From: an uncultured Collinsella sp.
GTDB lineage: Bacteria > Actinomycetota > Coriobacteriia > Coriobacteriales > Coriobacteriaceae
Assembly: GCA_902470095.1 (NCBI GenBank)
Contig: CABRFG010000003.1
Location: forward strand, 1-61,760
Length of the DNA stretch: 61,760 nucleotides
Direction of reading: 5' to 3'
The position numbers and the translations under genes are program-made. Below the pieces are notes generated by a model. That model ran no database searches, was not told the DNA's origin, and saw only the letters and a list, made by a program, of their open reading frames with translations. Positions within the stretch are counted from its first letter, which is position 1, and each line of letters begins with the position of its first letter. Of the stretch, positions 25,395 to 36,400 are shown one piece after another.

Positions 25395-25760
25395 TTAGTC
25401 CTCGGCGATGCTGTCGAGGATGCTGCGCGTGATGGATACCAGGATACTGCCCATAAAGGCCGATCCAAAGCTGGCGATGGAGATGCCCGCGCCCAGCAGA
25501 TTGACCGACAGGTAGCTGGCCAGCTCGAGCATAAAGCTGTTGACTACGAGCTGAAAAACACCAAGCGTAATAATAGTGAGCGGCAGTGAGATGACGGTCA
25601 GGAACGGTTTGACGAACGAATCGACAATGTTCAGGAACAGTCCCACAAAGGCAAAGCAGACCCAGGTCTCGGCAAAGCCGAAGGGTTGGATACCGGGGAC
25701 GAGGAACGTGGCGATCGCGATGGCGATCGAGGTGAAGAGCCAGTTAAGCATAAAGCGCAT
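25395..25760 (-). CDS. Phage holin family 4-like membrane protein (DUF360 type)
   Basis: 121 residues, nearly all hydrophobic, with four predicted helices. The pattern GLFLNIVDSFVKPFLTVISLPLTIITLGVF, shortened here in sense rather than quoted from a database, is typical of the small membrane proteins annotated as phage holin 4 superfamily. These are usually chromosomal and not phage-related. The start has AAAGG upstream on the minus strand. No lysis genes are nearby, so the holin name should not be taken as a function. Confidence 0.75.
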   Translation of the reverse strand: MRFMLNWLFTSIAIAIATFLVPGIQPFGFAETWVCFAFVGLFLNIVDSFVKPFLTVISLPLTIITLGVFQLVVNSFMLELASYLSVNLLGAGISIASFGSAFMGSILVSITRSILDSIAED

Positions 25761-25948
25761 GGCGTGAATCCTTTCTTGCGCCGGGATTGCTGGCGTCGCG
25801 TGAAGCGGCTTACGGCGGCGACCTGGATGGTTGCGCGGGCGCGCCGCGGTGTTTGGGCGCCCATTGTCTCAAATATTCGTGGAGCTTACGTGCGCATATG
25901 GTTTCTAAACGGCGTTCGTCCTGAAAAACGCGCCGCTGGCAGAGAGTC

Positions 25949-25979
25949 TTGTCGCTTTAGTTTGGTGGTGTGCTACACT
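25949..25979 (+). promoter_or_regulatory. Possible promoter of the yerC-like gene
   Basis: TTGTCG (25949-25954) and an extended -10 TGCTACACT (hexamer 25974-25979), 19 bases apart, lie about 105 bases before the start. The spacing is long, so this is tentative. The rest of the 324-base gap 25761-26084 shows no gene. Confidence 0.3.
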
Positions 25980-26084
25980 GCTACGGGCAAAAGCCACAGG
26001 CGTTGCCCTATTGCATAGAACGGGTGAACGATGCCCGATGTCAGTATCAACTTCGATGCCTTTTGGCGGGTTTGGCGGTGATCG

Positions 26085-26384
26085 ATGAATATCGAGAACA
26101 TGTTTGACAAGCCTGATGTCAAGCAGCTGGTCCACGCATTTAGCCTTTTGGACGACGAGAAGGATATCCAAGCGTTTTTGACCGATATCTGCACGCCGCG
26201 CGAGATTTGCGACCTTTCTCAGCGTTTGCAGGTTGCGCGCTATTTGGACGAGGGCGAGCCTTATGTTGAGGTTCAGGCCCGTACCGGCGCTTCGTCCACC
26301 ACGGTGAGCCGCGTTTCAAAGGCGCTGAACGGCGAGTACGGTGGCTACCGCAAGATCCTCATTAAGTTGGAGGATGGCGAGTAG
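26085..26384 (+). CDS. YerC/YecD family TrpR-related DNA-binding protein
   Basis: 99-residue protein of the TrpR superfamily. The segment TPREICDLSQRLQVARYLDEG followed by VQARTGASSTTVSRVSKAL is the characteristic helix-turn-helix and its preceding helices. Family members such as B. subtilis YerC often sit beside the pcrA/addAB-type helicase genes. Here the next gene is the AddB-like nuclease, 184 bases downstream past a terminator. Its target is unknown. Confidence 0.88.
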   Translation: MNIENMFDKPDVKQLVHAFSLLDDEKDIQAFLTDICTPREICDLSQRLQVARYLDEGEPYVEVQARTGASSTTVSRVSKALNGEYGGYRKILIKLEDGE

Positions 26385-26410
26385 GCCAGCGACAACATTG
26401 AATTACGAAG

Positions 26411-26437
26411 AACCGTCCCTCCGGGGGCGGTTTTTAT
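26411..26437 (+). terminator. Terminator of the yerC-like gene
   Basis: AACCGTCCC (26411-26419) pairs with GGGGCGGTT (26424-26432), allowing one G-U pair, and TTTTT follows. Confidence 0.8.
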
Positions 26438-26568
26438 ATGCCTGCAATCGGCTGGTGCGTTGGGTTCAGGTTGCTTTGTACCAAAAGATGGAACTGCGGT
26501 GGCAATGTGTCCACTTGGGCGGGTAGGATGGATGCATTGATTATTGCGAACGGTTTGAGCGGAGGACC

Positions 26569-29500
26569 ATGCCTGTTCGAATCTATACCACCAATGCCGG
26601 CACGGATTTGAGCGATGCCGAGTCGGCGCTGCTTGCCGACCTTATTGCCCGTCACGGGCGTGCCGTGTTGCTGGCACCAACGTTTGCCGAGCTCGACCTG
26701 TGCCGTCATGATGCGGCGGAAGCCGGCGTTTCGCTGGGTATCGACTACAAGACGCCCACATCGTGGCTTCGCTCGCTTTGGGAGCTTTTGGGCGACGGGC
26801 GCGGTTTCGTCGACAACCTGCAGCGCCAGATGCTGTTTTCGGACATGGTCACGCGCCTCGATGATGCCGACCTGCAGCCGCTTTCGCGCAGCCAGGGCAC
26901 GGTGCGCATGCTCGCGCGCATGGCCCGCGATGTGCTGCCGGGCGTAGCGGGGACGGGTGCCGAGCGCTGCTGCGGCGACGTTTGCCGTCCCGATCCCAAG
27001 AGCGACGCCGAGGCTCGCGTATTCGAGCTTTTGCGTGCCTACGCGGGCGGTTTGGACCGTCGAGATATGGTCGAGCCCTGCGAGGCAGCCGACATTATGG
27101 CCGGTGCCCTGGCCGATAGCCTGCCGGCGTGCGCCCGCGCCGTATGCGTGCGCGGTATCACGTCGTTTACGCACGGTCTGCTCGAGCTGCTGTCTGCCGT
27201 GGCGAACAATGGGGGAGAGGTCGTCGTGCTACTTGACCGCGAGCGGGCGGCGATGCGCGAGGAGCTTGCCACGGCATTTGATGCCCGCGGTGTGCTGTTT
27301 GAGATTGCGCCGCTGGGGGAGGACGCCGTCGCGTCTGATGTCGCTTGCGGGGCCGCCGCTCAGCCTGCCTTTATTGAGGTCGCCGGCCCCCATGCCCGTG
27401 CTCATGTCTATGCGGACGCCATCGATAAGTTGGTGAAAGCGCACAAGGAGTCCAAGGCCGATAAAGCTACTGCAACGCCCGCCGACCCTGTGCGCGTGCT
27501 CGTTGTTTCTGCCCGGGCATCCCAGCTGTTCGGTGAGCTCGCCTCTCGTCTGGCGGCGCGTCACATTGCGTCCGAGACGACCGAGTTCACGGCGTTTTCC
27601 CAGTCCATCGCGGGCAGGCAGTTTACGGCGCTCGCCAACCTGATCGAGCGTATGAAAGCCGCCGACGAGGGCACCGCTTCCAAGACCGAGTGGTGGCCCG
27701 CTCCAGAGCTTACCGACTGGATTTATAGCCCGCTTTCGGGTACTGACGCCGCGAGCGCCCGCGGCTTCGACAAGAACATGCGCCTGTCGCGCAGCAAGAC
27801 CACTGCGGGCGTCAAGAGCCTGCTGCAGAGCGTGCAGGGCCAGGTGAGGGGCGCCCGCAAGGCCGCCAGCGAAGAAAACTGGTTTAAGAACGTGCCATGC
27901 GTGGTCTCGGACGTGTTTCAGGCGCTGTGGCGCGACAAACCCGTGACGGCGCTCAAGGCCATGCTCGCCGTTGCAGAGGCGCTGCCCGATCGCGCTCTAG
28001 GCGGTCTTGACGGCCAGGCCCGTCGCCAGGCGGAGACGGCTTTGCTGCGCCATGCCATCGACATCCTTATGAATGATGCTCGCGCGCTCGACGTGTCGCA
28101 GGCCGCGACCGTGCCGGTTCTCGACGGCGTTCGAACCAAGGTGGACAAGCGCAGTACCGCTTACGATTACGCGACCTACGAGGTCGATCGCACGCCACGG
28201 GCACAAGTGCGCTTCGTGTCGCTTGCCGATGCGTCGGTTTTGCGTCCTGGCGGCTACGATGCCGTGCTGTTTGCCGATGTCGACCTGGACAGCTATCCGC
28301 TTTCGCACGAAGAGGGCCCGCTTGCCACATTGACGGCCGAGCTGCGCCGCGACGGCGTGTCTTTGGAGCCCGCCGCCCTGTTGCGCGTGCGCTTTGGCCG
28401 TGCGATGCAGGCGGCGAGCGGTCCGGTCGCGCTCGCCCGCGTGACGCACGATCGCCAGGCGCGCGAGTGCTACCCGGCAGCCGTATGGACCGAGCTGCGG
28501 GCACATGCCGAGGCCGCTGGCGCTGCCAAGCCCACGCGCGTGGGCGAGGGCGATATCATCGCCGACTTTGATCCCGCTGCAGGCGAAGGTTTTAGGCGCG
28601 AGCGCGTGACCTGCGAAGCTCCTCAGCATCTGAGCGATGAAGCCATTCCGTATCTGGTCCTGCGCCGTCGCGATGGCGAGGGCGAGGACGCGCCGCTCGT
28701 GCCGCGTCTGACGTCCGCCTCGCAGATCGAGGCCTATTCTACCTGCCCACTGTGCTGGTTCGTTTCGTATCGCGTCAAGCCCCAGTCTATCGACGCGGGC
28801 TTTGGCAACATGGAGAAGGGCAACTTTGTCCACGACGTGCTGGAGCATCTGCATGCCCGTCTGCCCCAAGAGGGCATGGAGCGCGTGACGCCCGAGAACC
28901 TGCCGCGCGCACAGGAGCTGCTGCGCGAGGTCTTTGACGAGACCTTGGCCGAGCACGCCGGCAAGCGCGGTGCCGAGGGTCCGCTCGTGCCGCTCTCTCC
29001 GGTAGAGGAACGTCAGGTGGCCGAGATTCTGCCGCAGCTGGAAGGCGTGCTCGCCTACGAGTCCGAGGCACTTGCCCCCTTTGCGCCACGCTACCTTGAG
29101 TTCGCCTTTAATGAGCTTAAGGTCGAGTATGCCGGTTGGCCGCTCGGCGGGCGCATCGACCGCGTGGATGTGGACGCCGAGAACCGCGCCGTGGTAATCG
29201 ACTACAAGCATCGTTCGGGCGTTGAGGAGTTTAAGCTTGCCGACCCCACGGTGCGTGACGAGGAGACGGGCGAGGCTCCCATCGACGACCCGCGCTGGCT
29301 GCCGCCCCATACCCAAACGCTCATCTACGCGCAGGCCATGCGTCGGGCACTGGGCTTGGATACCCGTGCAGCGCTCTATTTTTCGACCAAGGGCGGCAAG
29401 CCCGCGCTGCGCGGTGCGGCGAGCGCCGAGTTGCTCGAGGAAGAGCGCGGTGACGGTCGCATCCCGGGCCTCAAGAAGGGCTTCCCGGGCGAGGGCGGCA

Positions 29501-29667
29501 GCATGGACTTCGATGCCCTGCTCGATCGCGTGGAGGCCGGCATCGCCGAGCGCCTGCGCGAGCTCGAGGCGGGCAACGTTGCCGCCGTCGACCCGGCGTC
29601 GGCTCAGGCCGCGCATGCGCGCTGCTCGTATAACCACGAAGGAACGTTTGTAAGGAGGGACGTGTAG
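26569..29667 (+). CDS. addB: AddB/RexB-like PD-(D/E)XK nuclease subunit
   Basis: 1032 residues, the expected partner of the AddA gene 3 bases downstream in a double-strand-break repair complex. The N-terminal half is a degenerate helicase-like region without a Walker A motif, as in RexB. The C-terminal nuclease has YSTCPLCWF, then GGRIDRVDVD and the catalytic VIDYKH. The AddB iron-sulfur staple needs an early Cys plus a C-terminal CxxCxxxxxC; here only CSYNHEG is found at the C-terminus, so the cluster may be absent or altered. The ATG at 26569 follows GCGGAGG. Confidence 0.8.
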   Translation: MPVRIYTTNAGTDLSDAESALLADLIARHGRAVLLAPTFAELDLCRHDAAEAGVSLGIDYKTPTSWLRSLWELLGDGRGFVDNLQRQMLFSDMVTRLDDADLQPLSRSQGTVRMLARMARDVLPGVAGTGAERCCGDVCRPDPKSDAEARVFELLRAYAGGLDRRDMVEPCEAADIMAGALADSLPACARAVCVRGITSFTHGLLELLSAVANNGGEVVVLLDRERAAMREELATAFDARGVLFEIAPLGEDAVASDVACGAAAQPAFIEVAGPHARAHVYADAIDKLVKAHKESKADKATATPADPVRVLVVSARASQLFGELASRLAARHIASETTEFTAFSQSIAGRQFTALANLIERMKAADEGTASKTEWWPAPELTDWIYSPLSGTDAASARGFDKNMRLSRSKTTAGVKSLLQSVQGQVRGARKAASEENWFKNVPCVVSDVFQALWRDKPVTALKAMLAVAEALPDRALGGLDGQARRQAETALLRHAIDILMNDARALDVSQAATVPVLDGVRTKVDKRSTAYDYATYEVDRTPRAQVRFVSLADASVLRPGGYDAVLFADVDLDSYPLSHEEGPLATLTAELRRDGVSLEPAALLRVRFGRAMQAASGPVALARVTHDRQARECYPAAVWTELRAHAEAAGAAKPTRVGEGDIIADFDPAAGEGFRRERVTCEAPQHLSDEAIPYLVLRRRDGEGEDAPLVPRLTSASQIEAYSTCPLCWFVSYRVKPQSIDAGFGNMEKGNFVHDVLEHLHARLPQEGMERVTPENLPRAQELLREVFDETLAEHAGKRGAEGPLVPLSPVEERQVAEILPQLEGVLAYESEALAPFAPRYLEFAFNELKVEYAGWPLGGRIDRVDVDAENRAVVIDYKHRSGVEEFKLADPTVRDEETGEAPIDDPRWLPPHTQTLIYAQAMRRALGLDTRAALYFSTKGGKPALRGAASAELLEEERGDGRIPGLKKGFPGEGGSMDFDALLDRVEAGIAERLRELEAGNVAAVDPASAQAAHARCSYNHEGTFVRRDV

Positions 29668-29670
29668 ACC

Positions 29671-32600
29671 ATGGATCTTTCGACTTTGATGCCGCAACAG
29701 CTGCAGATTGTCAAAACGCTCGACCGCCCGCTGTTTGTCTCGGCGGGCGCCGGTTCGGGTAAGACCTTTACCCTCACGCGCCGCATCGTCTATGCGCTCT
29801 CGCCCGAATCCGGTCCGTTCGTTGAGCATCTGGACCAGGTGCTCGCCATTACCTTTACCAAAGATGCCGCGGCCGAGATTCGCGACCGCGTGCGCCGTGC
29901 GCTTATCGACGAGGGCATGGACGAGGAAGCACTGACCGTCGACGACGCGTGGATCTCGACCATTCACGGCATGTGCTCGCGTATCCTGCGCGCGCATGCG
30001 CTGGAGCTGGGCATCGACCCCGAGTTCACGGTGCTCACCGATACCGACGAGCTTATGGACCAGGCTGTTGAGCGCGTGCTGGCCCGCGCGACGGCACCCG
30101 ATGCCGCCCCCGAGCTCGCGGCATCGCTCAAGGCCCTCTATGCCTGGTATCCCATGGCGGGCGAGGGCGGTTCCTTTGGCACCGGCACGACCATCAAGGG
30201 CCTGGTGCGCGACCTGCTGGAGCTGTCGAGCCAGTTGCCGGGCGGTATGGACGACGTGCGCGTGGCGCGCGGCCAGGCCGATACCTCGGCGCTCGCCGAT
30301 GCCTATCGCGCGGCGCTGGGCGCAAGCAAGTCCTCGACCGAGAAGGCGCAGGCGGCGCTCGATGCCATCGACGCGTTCGAGGCGAGCGACAAGACCATGG
30401 TCGATGCGGCGCGACTCATGATGTCGTGCACCATGCCGCGCGCGAGCAAGGCGTTCCCCAAGGAGCAGGTCGAGCTGCTCAAGGCCGAGGCCGCCGATGC
30501 GTTTATCAATATCGTGCTTGCCTGTGGTGGCCCGGCGCTCGATGCGTTGGTGGGCCTGGCCCGTTCCGTGGAGGCCGAGTATCGCGCGCTGAAGGCTGCC
30601 CAGTCCGCCCTCGATAATAACGACCTGCTGCGTATGGCTTACGAGGCCCTGCGCGATTACCCTGCCATCCGTGCTGCGTACGAGGGCCGCTTTAAGATGG
30701 TCATGATCGATGAGTTTCAGGATACCGACCAGATGCAGGTCGATCTGATCCGTTACCTGACGGGTGCGGGGGAGCGCGCGCTGTGCACCGTGGGCGATGC
30801 GCAGCAGTCCATCTATCGCTTCCGTGGCGCCGAGGTCGAGGTGTTCCGTCGTCAGGAGCGCAAGGTGGGCTCGTCTGCCGCGCCCGAGGCGACTGCCGTG
30901 GTCGACGCCCCTGCCGGCGAACTCGTCAAACTCGTGCGCAACTTCCGCAGCCACGACGAGGTACTGCGTTACGTGGCACGCGTCTTCGACGGCGATGACG
31001 GCGGCCTGATGCAGGGCTTTTTGGATCTTGAGGCGAGCGACGGCCGCAAGGACACGCTGGTGGCAGACGCCTCGCGTCGCCAGGCCCTCTTTGTTGCCGG
31101 CGGCAGTACGCAGGAACGCACACAGGCCAAGGCCCGTGCGATCGCCGAGCGATTCCGCGCGCTTGCCGATGCCGGCCAGCCCCAGGGCGGCATGGTGCTG
31201 CTGCTGGGCCGCATGACCAACGCCGACGTCTACGCCCAGGCCTTCCGCGACCAGGGGCTCGACTGCGTCATCGCGGGCGGCTCGGTCTTTGCCCAAGCAG
31301 CCGAGGTGCAGACGGTGCGCGCCCTGGTTTGTGCGCTCGCCAATCCGGCCGATACGGCGCAGGGCCTTATGCCGCTGCTCGCCTCGCCGATGTTTGCACT
31401 CGGCGCCCAGGAGTTCCTGGCGCTGGCGACCAAACTCGACGAGCAGACGGGCGAGACGTCGCGCCGCAACATCGATGCGGGCATCATGAGCGATTCCGAT
31501 GTGCCGGGTTTGCAAGACTTGCCGCTGGTGACGCGCGCCCGCGAGGTGCTGCGGTATGCGCTTCGTCGCGTGGGCCGCGATTCGTTCGCCGCCATCGCGC
31601 GCGACGTGGTCAACGCCTCCGGCTGGTTTGTACGTCTGGCACAGCGTGGTCCCGAGGGCAAGGCCATTGCCGCCAACGTGCTCAAGGCGCTCGATGCCGT
31701 GGCCGAGGCGGAGGCCGAGTTCGGCAACTCGCCGCGTTCCATCGTGCTGGCCTTCGACCGCTTCTTGGCGGGCAAGGAAGCCCCGGGTGCCCTCAACGAG
31801 GAGGGCGACGGCGCGGTGCGCATCATGACGGTGCATGCCTCCAAGGGTCTGGAATATCCGGTCGTGGCGGTCGCCGAGTGCTTTGGCGTGCGTAAGTCCT
31901 CGGGTGCGGCACAGATGGGTCGCGTCGAGGGCGGAGCACAGGTCGTGGCACTGCCGGCACGTTTCGACGGCGTTAAGCTCGCCGACGGTACCTTTGTGAA
32001 GGGCGACGACGTCAAAAAGCAGTTTGAGCATGCGTTTAAGGGCAAGGGCACGTCGCTGTGGCTGCCGCCGGAGCTCATGGAGGACGTCTGTGCGACGGGC
32101 TCTCCCGCCGAGGCATTTGCCCGCCTGCGCAACGACGACCTGCGGCTTTCGCTCGAGGAGCGGGCCCGCTTGCTCTACGTTGCCATGACGCGTGCGCGCG
32201 AGCTGGTGATCTTGGCGATGGATGCTGGCGTGAGCCGTGGCAAGGTGACGGCGCCGACCTTCGATGTCGAGACCGATCTGACCTACGACGTGCTGCGCCG
32301 TATTTTGCCGACCGACGCTCTGGACATGCCGCAGCTCGATGCCGACCGCCTGGTGTTCGACAACTCCCAGCCGGGCGACTACGAGCTCATTTCGCTTTCG
32401 GACTTTACCTTTGGCGAGCAGGCGTTTGAGGCCAACGCTTCGCTGGATGCCGAGGGCAGGCTTGTTCGTGGCGATGCCGATGCCGCCGATAATGCTGCGC
32501 GCTCAACCGTCCCCGGTCCTGCCGACCCCAAGCCCGATTCGTTTGAGCTTGTGTATTCCCAGGCAGTGGGCGTGCGCATGGGCATCTGTCCGTATCCGAT

Positions 32601-33297
32601 GCGTGATTCGTATAGCTACTCGTCAATCGCCGCGGCGCTCCATGCCGAGACGGAGGACCGTGCCGCCGAGGCGCACGTGCCCATGGACGAGGCTGGCGAT
32701 GATGCAGAGTCGGATGGCTCGGAGATGGCCGATGCGGACGTGGCCGCTGTCGAGCCCGCCGGCAACCCCATGGCGCTGGGCTCGGCGTTCCATGCCGCCT
32801 GCCAGTGGCTCATCGAGATGGGTTCCGATGCGCTGCCCGCTGAGCGTGCCGATGCGCTGGCGCGCCTGTGGCGCCTGACGCCGGAGCAGCGCGAACGCTT
32901 CGACGTTGCCCTGAACCGCTGGCTCAAGTCGGCTGTTCGTGCCGACCTGCTCGCGTGGCCGTGCGTTCGCGCCGAGGTGCCGTTCTTTTCGCTGGGCTGC
33001 GAGGACGAGGACATCGCCCGCTACGGCGCCTATGCCGAAGGCGCCATCGACGCTTTGGCGACGAACCCGGCGAATTCGTCACGCGCGCTGGTCATCGACT
33101 ACAAGACGGGCGGCACACCGGACGAGACGCCGGAACAGCTGCAGGAGAAGCATGCCCTGCAGGCGCGCGTCTACGCTGATGTTCTGCACAAGGCGGGCTT
33201 TGAGACGGTGACGGTCAAGTTCGTTCGCGTGGAGCAGGCGAATCCAGCCATCTTCGTCGAACCCGCCGAACCTCAAGTAGTCACCTACAATCTCTAG
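29671..33297 (+). CDS. addA: AddA-type UvrD-like helicase/nuclease
   Basis: 1208 residues. Superfamily 1 helicase motifs are complete: Walker A AGAGSGKT (25-32), TFTKDAAAEIRDR, MIDEFQDTDQMQ, GDAQQSIYRFRGA, and MTVHASKGLEYPVVAV. The C-terminal PD-(D/E)XK nuclease has GAIDALA and the catalytic VIDYKTGG. This is the domain order of AddA/RexA, which with AddB resects DNA ends for recombination. The start lies 3 bases after the addB stop behind TAAGGAGGG, so the two are co-translated. Confidence 0.92.
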   Translation: MDLSTLMPQQLQIVKTLDRPLFVSAGAGSGKTFTLTRRIVYALSPESGPFVEHLDQVLAITFTKDAAAEIRDRVRRALIDEGMDEEALTVDDAWISTIHGMCSRILRAHALELGIDPEFTVLTDTDELMDQAVERVLARATAPDAAPELAASLKALYAWYPMAGEGGSFGTGTTIKGLVRDLLELSSQLPGGMDDVRVARGQADTSALADAYRAALGASKSSTEKAQAALDAIDAFEASDKTMVDAARLMMSCTMPRASKAFPKEQVELLKAEAADAFINIVLACGGPALDALVGLARSVEAEYRALKAAQSALDNNDLLRMAYEALRDYPAIRAAYEGRFKMVMIDEFQDTDQMQVDLIRYLTGAGERALCTVGDAQQSIYRFRGAEVEVFRRQERKVGSSAAPEATAVVDAPAGELVKLVRNFRSHDEVLRYVARVFDGDDGGLMQGFLDLEASDGRKDTLVADASRRQALFVAGGSTQERTQAKARAIAERFRALADAGQPQGGMVLLLGRMTNADVYAQAFRDQGLDCVIAGGSVFAQAAEVQTVRALVCALANPADTAQGLMPLLASPMFALGAQEFLALATKLDEQTGETSRRNIDAGIMSDSDVPGLQDLPLVTRAREVLRYALRRVGRDSFAAIARDVVNASGWFVRLAQRGPEGKAIAANVLKALDAVAEAEAEFGNSPRSIVLAFDRFLAGKEAPGALNEEGDGAVRIMTVHASKGLEYPVVAVAECFGVRKSSGAAQMGRVEGGAQVVALPARFDGVKLADGTFVKGDDVKKQFEHAFKGKGTSLWLPPELMEDVCATGSPAEAFARLRNDDLRLSLEERARLLYVAMTRARELVILAMDAGVSRGKVTAPTFDVETDLTYDVLRRILPTDALDMPQLDADRLVFDNSQPGDYELISLSDFTFGEQAFEANASLDAEGRLVRGDADAADNAARSTVPGPADPKPDSFELVYSQAVGVRMGICPYPMRDSYSYSSIAAALHAETEDRAAEAHVPMDEAGDDAESDGSEMADADVAAVEPAGNPMALGSAFHAACQWLIEMGSDALPAERADALARLWRLTPEQRERFDVALNRWLKSAVRADLLAWPCVRAEVPFFSLGCEDEDIARYGAYAEGAIDALATNPANSSRALVIDYKTGGTPDETPEQLQEKHALQARVYADVLHKAGFETVTVKFVRVEQANPAIFVEPAEPQVVTYNL

Positions 33298-33309
33298 CCC
33301 TCAGATAAC

Positions 33310-33371
33310 TTGCGGTGGAATAGTTCTGTATTGCGGCCCAGGTGGCCCAGGCGGGAACTATTCCACCGCAA
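33310..33371. repeat. Intergenic palindrome between addA and dnaE
   Basis: TTGCGGTGGAATAGTTC (33310-33326) and its perfect complement at 33355-33371 enclose a 28-base loop. The arm is nearly the same as the outer arm of the palindrome at 22267. It lies 13 bases after the addA stop and about 100 bases before dnaE. Confidence 0.8.
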
Positions 33372-33472
33372 CTGCAAGAGGAGCCGTGTGGGTTTGGCTA
33401 GGTTCGGGTGCTGTCCGTGCCGTGGGGTAAAATCGTTCAGTCAGAACACGAACCCGCATCGGAGCTCATCAC

Positions 33473-36400
33473 ATGGCATTCGTCCATCTGCACAATCACA
33501 CTGTTTTCTCCATGCTCGACGGCGCAACCCGTATCCAGGATATGGTCAACCGTGCCGTTGAGCTGGGCATGCCCGCCGTGGCCATCACCGACCACGGCTA
33601 CATGTACGGCGTGCCCGACCTGGCGCTGGCCTGCGACGCCGTCAACCACAACACGCCCGAGTACAAAACCTGGAGCCACGACAAGGCCTTCTTGGAAAAG
33701 GACCGCCGCGACGAGCTGGTGGAGCCCGATCCCGAGGAAAACCCGCGCGAGCATGCCCAGTATGTGAAGGACATGGCCATGTGGGACGAGAAGGGCAACA
33801 TCGACGAGCTCAAGCCGCCCCTGGTCATCAAACCCATCTTTGGCTGCGAGGTCTACTTTACGCCGGACGAGACGCTCGCCCGCGACCACAAGCCCGAGCT
33901 CTACCACATGATCCTTCTGGCCAAGGACCAGGAGGGCTACGTCAACCTGATGCAGACGGTCTCCGAGGCCGCCGTACAGGGCTTTTACTACAAGCCCCGT
34001 GTGACGCTCGACAACCTGCGCCGCCACGCCAAGGGCATGATCTGCACCAGCGCCTGTATCGCCGGCATCATCCCCAAATACATCGACCGCGGTGACATGG
34101 AAGGCGCCATCAAGTGGGCCGAGACCTTCCGCGACACCTTCGACCCCGGCGACTTCTACATCGAGATCCAGGAACACGGCATCACCACCGACAACGGTCT
34201 GACCGACGAGCAGATGGACCGCACGCTCATCGACATCGCCAAACAGGTGGGCGTCAAGGTCATCGCGACCAACGACTTCCACTACCTGCGCCGCGAGGAC
34301 GCGCCCGTGCAGGACGTCATCATGTGCATCGGCATGAACGCCAAGGTCGATGACCCCAACCGCATGCGCATGACCGGCTCGGAGTTTTACATGAAGACCG
34401 AGGAGGAGATGCGGGCGATGTTCCCGTATTGCCCCGAGGCCTGCGACAACACGCTCGAGATTGCCGACAAGTGCTACGTGGAGCTCGACTGGGACTCCAT
34501 CATCCTGCCGCGCTTCCCGTTGCTCGATCCCGGCGAGACGCACGAGAGCCAGTTCCGCCGCGAGTGCGAGAAGGGCCTGCGCCAGCACTACGGTGACGAC
34601 TGGGCCACGCGCGAGATCGGCGGAGTCAACATCAAAGAGCGCTTTGAGTACGAATACAAGGTCATCTGCGACAAGGGCTTTGCCGCCTACTTCTTGATCG
34701 TTGCCGAGTACGTGCAATGGGCCAAGGACAACGGCATCGGCGTCGGCCCCGGCCGTGGTTCTGCCGCCGGCGCTATCGTCGCCTACGCCATGAACATCAC
34801 CGCGTTCGACCCGCTCGAGAACGGCCTGATGTTCGAGAGGTTCCTGTCCCCGCAGCGTACCGAGATGCCCGATATCGATATGGACTTCGACGATGAGCGG
34901 CGCCTCGAGGTCGTGGAGCACGTTCGCCAGCTCTACGGCCCCGAGAAGGTCACCCACGTCATCACCTACTCGACCATCAAGGCCAAGCAGGCCATCAACG
35001 ACGCTGCGCGCGTCCTGGACTATCCGGTCTACATGGGCCAGCGCCTGTCCAAGATGGTCTCGAGCGACCCCAAGGTCAAGCTCAAGCAGGTGCTCGACAA
35101 ACAACCTGGCAAAGAGGATCTGTTTAACCCCGACTTTGCCGAGGCATATAAAAAGGACGACGACGCCCGCCGTATCATCGACACGGCGCTCTCGATCGAG
35201 GGCCTCACCCGCGGCGAGGGCGTGCACGCGTGTGCCGTTCTAATCTGCCGCGACCCCGTCAACGAGCACGTGCCCACCAAGCTCGACACCAAGGGCGGCG
35301 TCGAGATTACCCAGTACGAGGGCCATACCGTTGCCGACATGGGCCTGCTCAAGATGGACTTCCTGGGCCTGCGCACGCTGACGGTTATCTCCAAGGCCAA
35401 GGCCAACATCAAAAAGAACTTCGGCATCGACATCAAAGAGGAAGAGATTCCCTTTGACGATCCCGAGATCTTTAAGCTCATGGGCTCCGGCCACACCGCC
35501 GGCGTCTTCCAGGTCGAGTCCGCCGGCATGACGGCCACGATCAAGAACATGAAGCCCACCGAGTACAAGCACGTCGTAGCATTGATCGCCCTGTACCGCC
35601 CGGGCCCGCTGGGCGCCGGCATGGTCTCGTCCTACATCAACCGTATGAACGGCAAGGAGCCGGCCGTCTCCTACGACGACCGTCTGGACGACATCCTGGG
35701 CGAAACCTACGGCACCATGGTCTACCAGGAGCAGGTTATGCTCATCTCTGTCGAGATGTGCGGCTTCTCCAAGGGCGAATCGGACTCGCGTATCCGTAAG
35801 CCCGTGGCTAAGAAAAAGATTAAGCTGCTCACGTCGACGGTGCTGCACTGGGAGGATGGCTCGGACGAGACCACCTACGACCACTGGATGAACGGCGCTA
35901 TCAAGAACAACTACACGCGCGAGGTCGCCCAGAAGATTTGGGACGATGTTCTCGAGTTCGCGTCTTACGCCTTTAACAAGTCGCACTCCGCCGGCTACGC
36001 CATCCTGGTTATGCAGACGGCGTGGCTCAAGGCGCACTATCCGCACGAGTACATGGCGGCCGTTCTGACGTCCTACACAGGCAAGACCGACAAGATCGTG
36101 CACTACGTCTCGGCATGCCGTCACGACGGCATTCCCGTGCTTTCGCCAGATGTCAACGAGTCCGGCACCGAGTTCACGGCTACCAAGGAAGGCGTGCGCT
36201 TTGGTCTGGCCGGCATCCGCGGCGTGGGTACCGGCGTGGCGCAGGCGATTATCGCCGAGCGCGAGGCAGGCGGCCCGTTTAAGACGCTGCACGACTTTGT
36301 CGAGCGCGTGGATTCGAGCCAGGCCAACCGCCGCGTGATCGAGTCGCTGATCAAGGCAGGCGCCTTCGACTCCACGGGCTATCCGCGCCGCCAGATGATG

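Noticed and set aside
25395..25760. Prophage remnant suggested by the holin-like protein
   Set aside because: No other phage gene is nearby, and this membrane family is common on ordinary chromosomes.
27997..32031. Minus-strand open frame of 1344 codons across addB and addA
   Set aside because: It is the mirror of two well-supported plus-strand genes, is rich in His, Gly and Arg and has no recognisable domain.
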